From contig NC_133301.1 in NCBI RefSeq assembly GCF_005239225.2, positions 1,989,001 through 2,053,000 of the forward strand: a stretch of DNA of 64,000 nt. The letters run 5' to 3'. Source of the DNA: Populus alba. Its lineage: Eukaryota; Streptophyta; Magnoliopsida; Malpighiales; Salicaceae. Numbering within the stretch: the first letter of the stretch is position 1; every line of letters starts with the position of its first letter. Both the position numbers and the translations under genes were made by a program. This document shows, piece after piece, positions 13,366-25,216 of this stretch. The notes under the pieces were generated by a model, which was given only the letters and a program-made list of their open reading frames with translations, ran no database searches and was not told where the DNA came from.

Positions 13366-13633
13366 ATAGTTTTTAGATCCAGCTCCATGATTGGTTTAGA
13401 TTTCAAATTTTAACTGGTTATTGGGTTTGATTTTTTTTTAAAAAAAAAATAACATTGTTTAGTAAAAAAAAAAAATAAAAATTAACGGGATTGCAACCTA
13501 GATTTTTGATCGGTCAACTAAATCGGTCACATCAGGTTTTTTTTCTTTGTTTTTTTTTCAACCCGACCTGGCCCTATTATAACCCCGAGTTGACTGGTTC
13601 CAGATCAACTTGTCATACCAAGTTTTTAACTAT
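13366..13633. mobile_element. Short element with ATAGTT inverted ends
   Basis: The sequence starts ATAGTTTTTAGA and ends TTTTTAACTAT, whose reverse complement starts ATAGTTAAAAA. The interior has GGTCAACTAAATCGG and CGAGTTGACTGG segments shared in style with the elements at 27686-27987 and 52906-53622. It is about 268 bp, non-coding, with no visible target duplication. Confidence 0.45.
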
Positions 13634-14239
13634 GATTAGAAATAACACAACCAAAGCTCACCGTTCTTCTGTATGGAGTCTGCTGTCTGAATTTATTGCT
13701 AGTTTTTTTAAACATGTTTTAGAAAAAAAAAATAATATAAAAAAAACAAAAAAAATTAAATTTTTTAAATGTACTCTTAAAATATAAAAATAAATAGGAT
13801 ATGATGGACATGATGTTTGTAAGCACGGCCTGAATAATTTTTATTATCTGAATAATATGTAATATATTTTTTTAAATAAAATAAAAATTATTTAGATATA
13901 TTTTTAAATAAAAAATATTTAAAAAAAGAAATGCAAAGCATATGCACTGCCTTGCTTGCAAACACCATTACAAACAGACCAAAATGCACTTGTTCAAAAT
14001 CCAAAATTCCACGGTGGTTAGCATCGGTTTTTTTTTTAAAAAACTTTGTAGGGCACCGGACAAGCATGAACAAGTCACCGTTAATTATTTGCATAACAAT
14101 CACCGTTGACGAGGGGAAATCATGCTCCCCTCTTACAACGTACAGTTAATTACAAAAGTATTTTTTTTATTATATATATTTTTAATTTTAATTTCATTAC
14201 TTAACTTTTTGTATTTATTATTGACTAAGCTTTATACTT

Positions 14240-14810
14240 TATTGTGGTTTAATTTTTACGAGGTTATTTTAATTTTATGATCTATGCTGCAAGTTTTGTG
14301 GGTTAAACTAGTTTACTCAAGTTATTATTATCCTTTTGTTGTAATTGATTTTTTTTTTTTAATTTCATCTTTCAACATTTGAGTTGATTGAAAATTAAAT
14401 TTTATAATTCGTTTTAGTTTGATTTTTATGAGGTTATCATGACTTCATGACCCGAGTCAATGGTTTTACGAGTTGACCTGAATTGATTAAAGTTTTTTTT
14501 AGTAATTTTTTAATTATTTTTTTTTCAAATTTCATCCTTCAAAATTGAATTTGGTTAGGAAATGAATTCATAATTTATTTTGATTTACTTTCTATTAGGT
14601 TATCATGATCCAAATTTGATAGATTAACCTAAGTTTTTTTTTTAATATTTTTTTTAATTTTATTTTTTAACATTATGTTGATTTAAAATTAGAATTCAAA
14701 ATGCTTTTTTGAATTGCATTTTACAAAGATTATCACGATCACATAAATCAGGTTACAAATTTTACATGTTAACATAAGATGATCTAGGTCGATCTAATAT
14801 GTTATCGTCT
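14240..14810 (+). repeat. Degenerate ~166-bp tandem repeat, four units
   Basis: The marker AGGTTATCAT, or a variant of it, occurs at 14261, 14431, 14597 and 14727 (spacings 170, 166 and 130). It is each time preceded by a GATTTTTATG-like segment. The first three units also share a downstream T-run and an ATTTCATCCTTCAA-like segment; the last unit lacks these, as expected at the edge of an array. The units are strongly diverged, so this is an old array. Confidence 0.6.
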
Positions 14811-15527
14811 TAATATTTTATAGTAAGAGTATGGTTTTTTTTTTCTTCTGGTTTAGTTAGCAGTTGTACTTAAACTTGTACGTCAGCCGAGTTAAGTCAT
14901 CCTAACCTATACACAAATTTATTTTTCTCTTTTTAAAAAAAATACGATAACAATGCATAAACATTCGTAATATTATTTCAAATTGACCAAACCTCACAAG
15001 TAAATGATCATCCTATTCTTCAATCATTTTTTTTAAATGGCAGGGATAAAAAGAAAAAAAAATCAAATATATTTCCAGCTTTGATAGTCAGGTCTAGCAC
15101 CAATTGACCAGAGTTTGTTTCTGGTCGGGCAATTTAGAGCTTGTCATGCTTGTATCCCAAGATCAACTTGTAATGTCAATCAAAATTAATTTTTTTATTC
15201 TAATAAGATGATATCCTCTATATTATCTTAATATATCCAAATAAATAAATAAATTCTGGAAGTAATGGCTCAAGGCTTGAATTCAAGAGGTAAATAAAGA
15301 TAATATACCTTCTTGATCACTGGAATTATATATGAACTTTCCAAAATAGATCACAGGGAAGACTTTGTGTAAAATTAGCATCATTTTTGTCCACTTTTAA
15401 CCTGTAATAAAAATAAAAACTGGACACCAGCCCATTAACTATACAGCCTAGATTGAAACCAGGCCCATAAAAACTTAAAATCAACTACGGCGGTCCACTC
15501 AAATATTTAAAAAATAACAAAAAAATC

Positions 15528-15536
15528 CTATAAATA
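15528..15536 (+). promoter_or_regulatory. TATA box of the MICU gene
   Basis: CTATAAATA lies about 140 bp upstream of the ATG at 15673. It is followed by a C/T-rich leader with CTCTTCCTC-type repeats. It is the only good TATA match in the proximal upstream region. Confidence 0.55.
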
Positions 15537-15672
15537 TCACGAACGACAATAACCGTCAGAATTTTAAACGACAAACCACTCGACAACAGAAACGCGTCGC
15601 GCTCACTCAACTCTTATCCTCTCCCTCTTCCTCTCCATCGCTCTTCCTCGTCTGATCACTACTCTATTCACC

Positions 15673-18600
15673 ATGCCCACAGCCTTAACATCTCTCAAAA
15701 GATCACGACCGTCCATCAAACAACTCTACCTAATCCAACGGGTCCATTCCCGCCACCTCTCCACCCCATCGCAACCCAACACTCCTCTCCCGCTGATAAC
15801 TACCTCCACGTCCAACACTGACAATCACACAAGCAAGACTCTATCTAGACTGTTCTCTGGTCTCGCTGCAGGCTCCACTTTTGTCTTACTGTACTGGTCA
15901 CTCGACGATTCCAAACCGATTCAGTTTTTCTCCTTCGCTGACTGGTCAACGGACTCGAAGGTCAATGATCGGCGTTTGATTTCTTTATTTCCCAAACTAT
16001 CCTTACCTGATCATAGCTCTAATTACATTTTTGGAGGTAATTTTTTTTATCTTCCGTTAATGATTGATCACTTAATTAAGGAGTTGTTTTTTTTATTTGA
16101 TTTCTTTAAATTGATTGCTGTAGACGCGTTTAGGAGAAAGATTTTCTTTAATTACGAGAAGAGAATAAGATTAAGGAGTCCTCCCGAAAAGGTAACCTCC
16201 CTAATTTAAATAATGTGATTAATGTTTGATCAACACTAATTATTTTTAGAATACGTGAAGAAACTCAAAATGATTGGTTTTTGTTGCAGGTTTTCGAGTA
16301 CTTTGCGTCTTTAAGAACTCCAGATGGCGAGATGCTTATGAAACCTGAAGATTTGATGCGGGCGGTTGTTCCTGTTTTCCCTCCATCTGAATCCCATCTT
16401 GTTAGAGATGGATACTTGAAAGGGGAAAGGAATCCCGGCGAGTTAAGATGCACGTCTTCGGAATTTTTCATGCTATTTGATGTGAATAATGATGGCCTCA
16501 TATCTTTCAAAGAGTGAGTTGCTGATGTTGCATGCTCCTTGCGGTGTTTTTCGTTGTAGAAAGAATTTTCAGCATGAACTATGCGTGTTTAGCTAGTACA
16601 TTTTGTGTTTATTGCCGGTTGTTTGTGGAGTATGACTGATTTTTGTTTCTCTGCTACAGGTATATCTTTTTCGCTACGCTTCTCAGTATCCCAGAATCAA
16701 GTTTTTCTGTGGCTTTCAGAATGTTTGACATTAATAATAATGGGTGTGTGTTTTGAAAGCTTGGATAGTTAGAGATGTAGCTTTTGTTATGGGCATATTG
16801 TTACTGGTTTGTTTGTTGTATTCTGCGTTTATCTGCTTTTTGAAATGTGCTTTGTGTAGTTTGATAATCTGGATGCTTTTATGAGTTATGCGCATGCTGA
16901 TTATGGAAAAAGGATTGTTATGATGATTCTTTTCTTGACGTTTTTTGGGGTTATTGTATATAGGGAAATAGATAAGGAGGAGTTTAAGAAAGTGATGGCA
17001 TTGATGCGAGCTCAGAACAGACAAGGGGCTGTCCACAGAGATGGGCTTCGACCAGGGTTGAAAGTTCATGGTTCCGTGGAAAATGGAGGTTTGGTGGAGC
17101 ACTTCTTTGGAAAAGATGGAAAGGCACGCCTCCGGCATGATAAATTTGTTCAGTTCATGAGAGATTTGAACGATGAGGTAAACCTCTACACTCCTTTTTC
17201 CTTCATAAATGTAGTGGATTGAAGTTTGTTTTCTTGAGATATATGGATCATGGTTCTGCTTTTGTTATTTTTTGTAAAAATGCAATGAACATTCTATGCA
17301 ATTGTCTTGGCAGTATACTTCCATGCCCACAGCAACAATTTTCAAGTTCCTTTTATGTTGTGGCTTTCTTGAATTTTGTCAAACCTGTGGAACAACATTA
17401 AGATCTCTTATGTAATGGCTTTGTTGCAACTTTTTATGGGACTAGGGGCAGAGAGATCAAATGTGTTGGAAACCTCTAGCATGGCTGTAGTGATAATCTA
17501 TGGCAGTCACTATCGTATTTGAATCAGTTGTAATTACTCGGATGGTACTGCCTTTCAGTGTTTGAAATTTCAGTAAATTTGGCTATTAGTGTGCTAGTAA
17601 TGGTCATCCCAGGGAGAGGGAAAATTTTATTTTGAGGAAGTTAAATCAGATTGAAAAACGAAAAAGGACACAGGACTTCCTGCTTAGCATCTACGTTCAT
17701 TTGAATCTTTCAAGCTCTTTATTTACCATAGCTGGAGTGAATAGAGATCTTCAAAGAATGTGTTCCACCTTTTAGGATGACTTAGGTGATAAATTCCAAA
17801 TGGTTGTTCAAGTGGGGAAAGGAATGAGACGGGATGCGTAGGTTGGCTGTTTGATTTATGCATGTTAAAGCAAAATATGTTTCGTGCTTTGGAAGGATTT
17901 TTAGATGGTGTGCTAATTTTCTTGCATCTCATTCATGGAAATCTTGTTCACTTGTCAGGTTTGACTTGGTCAGCATGCTAGTAGTCTCCTCTCCCCAACC
18001 CCTTCAGGCACACCCTCAGCTCCTGCGGGGAATGGGGACAGGTTCATGAAAGTTTGATTTTGCGTGGTATGCCGACAAGTTAATCATGTGAGCAAAATGT
18101 GTAAATTTTATGTTGCATCCACCCTTAAGACTGTTATTGTTTTCTGCAGATATTGAGATTGGAATTTGCACACTATGATTACAAATTAAGAGGAACCATA
18201 TCTGCTAAAGATTTTGCCCTGTCCATGGTTGCTTCTGCTGACATGAGTCATTTAGGCAAGTTGCTTGATCGGGTTGATGAATTAAGTGATCAGGCCAACC
18301 TTGGTGGCTTACGCATAACATTAGAGGAGTTTAAAAGTTTTGCAGAGTTGCGTAAAAAGTTGCTGCCATTTTCTATGGCTCTTTTTAGTTACGGCAAAGT
18401 AAATGGCCTGTTAATGAGGGAGGACTTCCAGCGGGCTGCATCACATGTAAGACACTTAACCTTGCCTAAATATATTTATTTGGTTTTCCTCCCCGTGACT
18501 CTGAATGAGCAGCTATTACTTTAGGGTAGGGTACTGTTGTGTTAAAAAACTTCGCATGTATGGTCATGTGGAGCGGCAGACTTTTATTAGAATGGGTAGT

Positions 18601-19464
18601 GCAGTGCAGTATAACAGCCTTTCAAGTAGGTGTCATTTGACAGCGTGTAAAGCTTCTACTGGTTGATGAGTTGGAAAATAATTAGGTGGAGAGTCATTTA
18701 TACAGTGGCAGAACTAGGGAATCTTATGTTGGGAGGATGGATGAATATGCTAATATGAAAAAGTCATTCGCAAACACACAATACATGATTTGAAGTTGCA
18801 TATAAGAGGCTAACAAGTAACTTTTTGATTTTATCTGCAGCTATTATTGTATAAAAACAACAAAATTATTTTGCAGAATTTATTAAATGTATAGAGGTTT
18901 TTTGAACTTCATTGGTGGCGAGCCCTACCAATATCCCTTGGCACTGCCTCCGCATTTGTATCACAAGATGACCTTTCTTTTTATCATAATCTTTTGTATT
19001 GGTTTATCGCGAGAATCGGTGAGCCTTGAGCTCCATGCGCATTGAAAAGTAGCCCTCCTTTCTTGTTCTCAGTGTGGGCAGGTTCAATCCCTGTCAACTT
19101 GCTTATTCTCTAATTCTTTTTCTTACCATGGTGTCACTGATGATGCTTTTCTGCCCTTCTGGGTGTTTTACATCCTTCAAATGTGTATCCCCCGTCGGAT
19201 CATTTGAATTCAATTTTCTTTGCCTCATGATATCAATTCAAATATCAGGTTTGTGGAGTTTCACTCAGCGACAATGTGGTTGAAATCATTTTCCACTTGT
19301 TTGATTCAAATCATGATGGAAGTCTAAGTGCAGATGAGTTCGTAAGAGTTTTACACAGGAGGGAAAGGGACATTGCACAGCCAGTGGAATCAGGACTCGC
19401 CGGATTTTTGTGTTGCTGCTTTAACCGTGCAGCTAACAGCCCCATTGGACGGTTCATTTCCTAA
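15673..19464 (+). CDS. MICU: Mitochondrial calcium uptake protein (MICU homologue)
   Basis: Seven coding exons splice in phase: 15673-16036, 16124-16191, 16290-16513, 16660-16743, 16964-17177, 18150-18446, 19249-19464, giving 488 residues (the Arabidopsis protein is, from memory, close to 500). MICU proteins gate the mitochondrial calcium uniporter from the intermembrane space. The Ser/Arg-rich N terminus looks like a mitochondrial presequence and is followed by a hydrophobic segment at about 59-77. Three canonical EF-hand loops are visible: DVNNDGLISFKE (208-219), DINNNGEIDKEE (242-253, encoded across a splice junction) and DSNHDGSLSADE (436-447). Animal MICU1 has two functional EF hands; a third is known in plants. 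The C terminus is Cys-containing (FLCCCFNRA). The model ends at TAA; AATAAA lies at 19768. No frame defect was seen. Confidence 0.9.
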
Positions 19465-19663
19465 TCCACATTTCGGTTTATGATCCCCGAGCAGGCAGCA
19501 GGATGGTTTTGTATGTGTTGTTGCATGGTTGGCTAGAACTTTTGGATTGATTTCACAGTTGAAGAACGTGTTTAGAATTCTAACAAGCTGGGGCTGTCGA
19601 TATTCTTGTTAACATGTGCAGATTAGAGAGGAGTTTTGCTGAAGATGCAGAGATTCACTTCTC

Positions 19664-19753
19664 TATGTTTCCGCACAAACCTTTCTGCAATATTCTCTTG
19701 TACGTCTTTATGTTTCCGCCCTAACCTTTCTGCCATATTCTCTTGTAATGCCT
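19664..19753 (+). repeat. 45-bp tandem duplication in the MICU 3' UTR
   Basis: TATGTTTCCG occurs at 19664 and 19709. The two 45-bp units match closely through CCTTTCTGC and ATATTCTCTTGTA. The duplication lies 200 bp after the stop and just before the polyadenylation signal. Confidence 0.7.
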
Positions 19754-19767
19754 CGTCATGTAGAGCA

Positions 19768-19773
19768 AATAAA
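19768..19773 (+). terminator. Polyadenylation signal of MICU
   Basis: AATAAA about 300 bp after the stop codon, followed by a T-run. Position and context fit a plant near-upstream element. Confidence 0.5.
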
Positions 19774-22560
19774 AAAATTGATTTTTTTTTTTTATATAAT
19801 TTTTGCACTAATATGTTAAGTTGATTCTGAAAAGATTCACTAAATTAATTGCATAATTCTTTCATTTTCTTTAATTTTTAAGTTCCCATGAACATCTGGG
19901 TAATTCGAGTAAAACAAATATGGATTCAGAATTACTTGTTTTTTTTTTAGTTTTTTTTTTTTTTCAAATTCTCACCCAAATTAATTTTTCGATTCTCTAA
20001 ATTCTGAATTATATTTATGAAAATTAAAGAAATATTGAATTTTCCAAAATAACTTGAATCTCCTTTTGGCACAATGCATTTTATTTCTTTTTCCAACCTG
20101 CTAACAAATTACATGTGTGTGTGATTTTTTTTTTTTTAGATAATTCAGGTTTTCCTAAATTTTTAAACTCTTAACTGATTTTATCTGAAATTTTCTTTCT
20201 TTGACCTTTTTTTCAAATTTTTTTACCTGAATTAGTTAAAAACATTTGGGTAATTCATATTTGTTTGAATAATGATCACCCCTAGCTGTGTGGTTTTATA
20301 GAAAATTCATTGAAATTTTCAATATTCTTTTTTAACAAAATTGAATACCAATATTGTGTAACATATTAAGTTCATTCCTGTTAAAAGAACAAATTCAATA
20401 ATTGATTTTAGTAAAGCAATGTAGTCACCTTTGAGGAGAAAATAACAAGCGATAATCTATTGATTACTCTTTTAAGTCTATTTTAAGAGTTTATTTTAAA
20501 GAAAGAAAAAGATAAATATAATTAAAAAGATAAATTTATTCTTATTACTTTTTGTGAATGCTAGATTTTATTTTTTTTATTCTCCCTTTACTTATTAAAA
20601 AAAAACAGCTATAAAAAATAATTAATAGAATATTATTAGCTACTTCTTAAATACTATAACGTCTCTCACTTTTAAAAACCCAAATTTGCTAATAATTTAA
20701 TTTGAAAATCTAAAAAACCAATTTCCCTTTCACCCATCGGAGAAGCATTGGATACAATTTAATTGGATTTTACTTTACATCCGACTCTTAGAAAGAAATT
20801 TATTATTAGGAAGAAACTTGTTTGAACTTTAAATGATGTTATAGTCCATGCTAAGAGTTATTTGGGAGTATAGTTATTGTTATTTTGTAAAATATTTTTC
20901 ATACTAAAATATATTAAAATAATATTTTTTATTTTTAAAAAAATATTTATAAAATTGATGAGTCAAACTATCTAAAACGTATAAAAAATTAATTTTTAAT
21001 AAAAATAAAAATTTTAATTTTAATAAAACACGATTTATACTACATTTCCAAACGATACTCTAATGATTATGTTTTTTTTGTAAAAAAATAGGGCCAAGAA
21101 TACCTTGACATTAAAAAAATCTTAAAGAAATATAAATGGAAATGAAGATTCTCAAGTTAGTTCTACAATTATTAGATTCAATTTGAGAATTCACTTAAAA
21201 AAAGTTATGAGATACTTAGGTTTTAATTAAGTAAATTTGATTCAATCACCATTATTATAATAATATTTTTTTTTATATATTAACCTTATCATGTTTTTTA
21301 TTAGATTTTATCAATTTAATCAAGTCACTAATATGGATTTTATTGAACCATTATCTAATATAAGCTAACTAAAAACCTAATTTAAATTAAAATTTAGAAA
21401 TTAGATTTTATGGGTCAAATCTGGTAGAATTATGTGCCTGCCATTATAGTCGAAAGTGTTTTTTAAATTATATTTTGTTGAAAAAAAATTAAATTAATAT
21501 TTTTTTAATAGTTTTAATATAAAAAGATATAATTATAAAAAATATTATTTAAATATATTTATAATTAAAAATATACTTTAAAAAATCACTGCCATACACA
21601 CAAACCACTATTTTTCACTTTCTTTCTTAAGCACTGCAGAAAAAATGGTAAAATCCAACGAATCTTCGTAGGCAGGGCAAAAATGAATTGGAAAGCAAAT
21701 AGTGTCAGCCTCTAACAACACCACAACCGCGCGTTGCCTTACATTATTCAGGTGGCGCGTTACTCCACTCCCCAAAATTGGCAAGTATAGCGACTAACAT
21801 AGCGTTTCTCTCGAGTCACGTTGACTTTCTTCTTCTCGGAGAATGAACACGGAACCCCAGGATACAAGGGAAAAAAAGGGGTAAACTATATCTTAGCCCT
21901 TCTAGGTTCAGAAATACTTTACTTTGGACCCTGTTTTCTAAACGTTTCCAAAATTATCACTTTATGTACAAAACAAGTTGCAATCTAATCCCTGGTTTAG
22001 TGGTTAAATAGCAAATGAAAACTAATAAAATAATTTCCATACAATTTTATACATTATAAGCTATTACAAAAAAATAAAAAAAATAAAAAAGGGGCTTGGT
22101 ATTGTTTTTTTCTCCATTTAATGGACAATGAACACATTTGAACATTTTAAAATATTAAAAAATAGATTTGTCTGATAAATACTCTCAATGAACTTGTTAA
22201 GAGGTAAGTTATTGTTAATTCATGGTGGTTAAATGTTACAATAATTAAATAATTTTGAATTTTCATCACATTTCACCAATCCAATGATTAAACGCATAGT
22301 TAGTTGAAACCTGATGGTATTTACAACAGTTAAAAATGTTGAAATTCAAAATTATCTATTTATTATTACATTTAATTACTACTAATTAACTTCTTAACTT
22401 TTCTCTTAAGAAAACTTTAAACGATGGGTACCAAAGTGAAACATTTGTGAATATATTGGGTTGCAATATAGTTTACCTGAGAAAAAACAAGAACAACCTT
22501 TAAGAAAAATAAAATGTCTTCCTTTTTTGTCACATTTGTCTCGAGAACCAAAACCCTCTC
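19774..22560. other. Spacer between MICU and the PHOX gene
   Basis: No gene is seen. It contains AT-rich sequence with MITE-like copies at about 20870-21060 and 21450-21610. A less AT-rich patch at about 21700-21860 has CGCGTT words and GTTGACTT, which resembles a W-box. The last few hundred bases are probably the promoter of the TPR-PB1 gene. Confidence 0.6.
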
Positions 22561-22951
22561 CGTTAATACACAAACGCACATTGTCTGTCTAAAATTATTG
22601 CCACATAAGGGTAGAAAGGTTGTGTCTTTTTCTTCATTGCAGCTATTTTGAATTGATAAAGTTTCTTTAAATTCCAGTTTTTGCTTGATTTTCTGGTTTT
22701 TGGCTTCTCTGTTTTTAGTTTGTTGGTTTTGGTTAAACAGCTAATACTAAAGCTTTGATTTTTAAAGGTTTTAATCAAATTCCCATTTCCTCTTTCTCTT
22801 GTTTCTCTGTTTTTCCTTCTGTTTTTTTTTTTAATGATTAGCAATGTGTGTTTTGATTAAAAAACAAAATCAAAATCAAAGTTGATGCTACAGCTTTGAT
22901 TTTGCGAAGGGTTTTATTAGATTTATATAAAGTTTATAATTTATTGTTTAA

Positions 22952-25216
22952 ATGGGAAAGCCAACAGGTAAAAAGAAGAATCCGGGAACGGAAACGCCTC
23001 CGGCATCACCGAGAACGACCATTGACATGAGGCAAACCAAATCCTCAAAGGCCTTTGATGAAGACACAGCAGTTTTCATCAACATGTCGCAAGAACTCAA
23101 AGAAGAAGGCAACAGGCTCTTTCAATGGAGAGACCATGAAGGTGCCATGTTGAAGTATGAAAAAGCCCTCAAGTTACTGCCAAGAAACCATATTGATGTG
23201 GCTTATCTACGCACCAACATGGCTGCTTGCTATATGCAAATGGGTCTTGGTGAGTATCCTCGAGCAATCAGTGAATGTAATTTAGCTTTAGAGGCTGTGC
23301 CAAAATACAGCAAAGCTTTGTTGAAAAGAGCTAGGTGCTATGAGGCCTTGAATAGATTGGATTTGGCTTTCAGGGATGTTAGTAATGTTTTGAGTATGGA
23401 ACCTAATAATATGATGGGTTTGGAGATTTTGGAGAGTGTTAAGAAGGCAATGAGTGAAAAGGGTATTACTTTTGATGAGAAATTAATTGTGATGGATAGT
23501 GTGGTGGAAACTGGGGTGGCACGTTTGCGTAAAGTTGTGAAAGAAAAGGTAAAGAAGAAGAAGAAGATTAGTGGTAAAGGAGAGGAGAACAATATTGCTG
23601 TTGTAGTAGAAGAGAAGAAGGTGGAGAATAAGGACAAGGTGGTTGTGCGGGAGAAGGTGAGTCCTGTTGCTAAGGATAAAGAGGTACATATGAAGACTAC
23701 TGAGGAAGAAAAGGTGGTTACCGAAGATGTTAATGTGGAGAAAGTGATATCCAAGACCGTGAAGCTGGTTTTTGGCGAGGATATTAGATGGGCACAATTA
23801 CCTGTGAATTGTAGTATTGGATTGCTGAGAGACATAGTTCGGGATAGGTTTCCTCGCTTGAAGGGTGTCTTAATTAAGTACAGGGACCCTGAGGGTGATT
23901 TGATTACAATTACCACTAACAATGAATTAAGGTTAGCTGAATCATCAAGTGATTTGCAAGGGTCTCTCAGGTTCTATGTTGTTGAAGTCAGTTTTGATCA
24001 AGAACCAGCTTATGAGGGGATGAAGAGGGAAGAGGAGGTGCATGAGGATGTTAAGAAAACGAGTGAAGGTGTAGAAGTTGAAAAAGGTCCAGGTGGTATT
24101 GATGATTGGATTGTTCAATTTGCACGACTGTTCAAGAACCATGTTGGGTTTGATTCCGATTCATGCCTGGATCTTCATGAACTAGGGATGAAGTTATACT
24201 CAGAGGCAATGGAGGATACTGTTACTAGTGAAGAAGCCCAGGAACTTTTCGATGTTGCTGCTGACAAGTTCCAAGAGATGGTAGCTTTGGCTTTGTTCAA
24301 TTGGGGAAATGTTCACGTGTCAAGGGCGAGGAAACAAATCTTCTTTTCAGAAGATGGTTCAAGGGAGTCTGTACTTGCACAGGTCAAGAGAGCATATGAC
24401 TGGGCCAAGAAAGAATATACCAGGGCTGGAATGAAATACCAAGAAGCTTTGAAAATCAAACCGGATTTCTATGAAGGTCTTCTTGCTCTTGGGCAACAGC
24501 AGTTTGAGCAAGCAAAACTTTGCTGGTACTTTGCGATCGGGAGCAAGATTGATTTGGAAAGTGGACCTTCCGAGGAGGTCCTGGATCTGTATAACAAGGC
24601 CGAGGACAGCATGGAAAGGGGTATGCAAATGTGGGAAGAGATGGAAGAGCAGCGTTTAAATGGACTATCCAAATTTGACAAATACAAAGACCAGTTGCAA
24701 AAATTGGGTTTGGATGGCCTATTGAGAGATCCATCCCCTGAAGAAGCTGCAGAGCAAGCAGCAAACATGAGTTCACAGGTATACCTCTTGTGGGGTACCA
24801 TGCTGTATGAGCGTTCTGTTGTGGAATATAAGCTAGAGCTACCAACTTGGGAAGAATGTTTAGAGGTTTCAGTAGAGAAGTTTGAACTTGCTGGAGCTTC
24901 TCCAACAGATATAGCTGTTATGATAAAGAACCATTGTTCAAACTCAACAGCACTTGAAGGTAAGTGCAAATACCATACATCAATGCTTCTTTATGCTAGT
25001 ACTTTATATTTGAACCATGGAGAGGTTCAAAATGTATATTAATGCTAACATACTTCAATTGTTGCAGGTTTGGGGTTCAAAATTGATGAGATTGTACAGG
25101 CATGGAATGAAATGTATGATGCAAAGAGGTGGGAGATTGGTGTTCCTTCTTTCAGGCTAGAGCCATTGTTTCGTCGAAGGGTTCCTAAACTTCATGATAT
25201 GTTGGAGCAAGTTTGA
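22952..25216 (+). CDS. PHOX: PHOX-type TPR and PB1 domain protein
   Basis: Two exons, 22952-24959 and 25068-25216, joined in phase, encode 718 residues; Arabidopsis PHOX proteins are about this size. Residues 1-44 are a basic, low-complexity start. A three-repeat TPR domain spans about 45-165 ([12 protein letters not shown], then [15 protein letters not shown], then [12 protein letters not shown]), the type that binds HSP70/HSP90 C termini. A highly charged K/E linker follows. A PB1 domain spans about 268-349, with the basic start [13 protein letters not shown] and an acidic OPCA-like [17 protein letters not shown]. The C-terminal 330 residues are helical TPR-like repeats ending in [30 protein letters not shown] sequence (positions 25129-25210). 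The family acts in chaperone and clustering functions. The order MICU then PHOX recalls At4g32060-At4g32070 from memory. Confidence 0.9.

Larger units (their letters stand above)
6277..15527. other. Repeat-rich spacer between the serine-rich gene and MICU
   Basis: I find no supported protein-coding gene. The start (to about 6900) is probably the 3' UTR of the serine-rich gene and has an intron-like segment at 6771-6850. The rest is AT-rich with MITE-like copies (about 9870-10090, 11350-11510, 11640-11830), a hAT-like candidate at 8672-9488, two related A-rich blocks (7980-8520 and 12120-13020), an ATAGTT-ended element at 13366-13633 and a ~166-bp tandem repeat at 14240-14810. Two less AT-rich patches, 10250-10490 (G-rich) and 10990-11335, contain only short unsupported ORFs. 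Confidence 0.65.

Noticed and set aside
16881..16963. Extension of MICU exon 5 upstream (reading FDNLDAFMSYAH...)
   Set aside because: It would insert a long segment into the second EF-hand loop; the junction 16743/16964 restores a canonical loop in phase.
23338..23922. Antisense ORF of 194 residues across the PHOX exon
   Set aside because: It is Ser/Thr/Phe-rich, lies opposite the charged linker of a clear coding exon and has no own signals; it is a shadow of the sense codons.
24456..24969. Two antisense ORFs of 149 and 166 residues in the PHOX exon
   Set aside because: They overlap each other in different frames opposite conserved TPR-like coding sequence, with no family resemblance.
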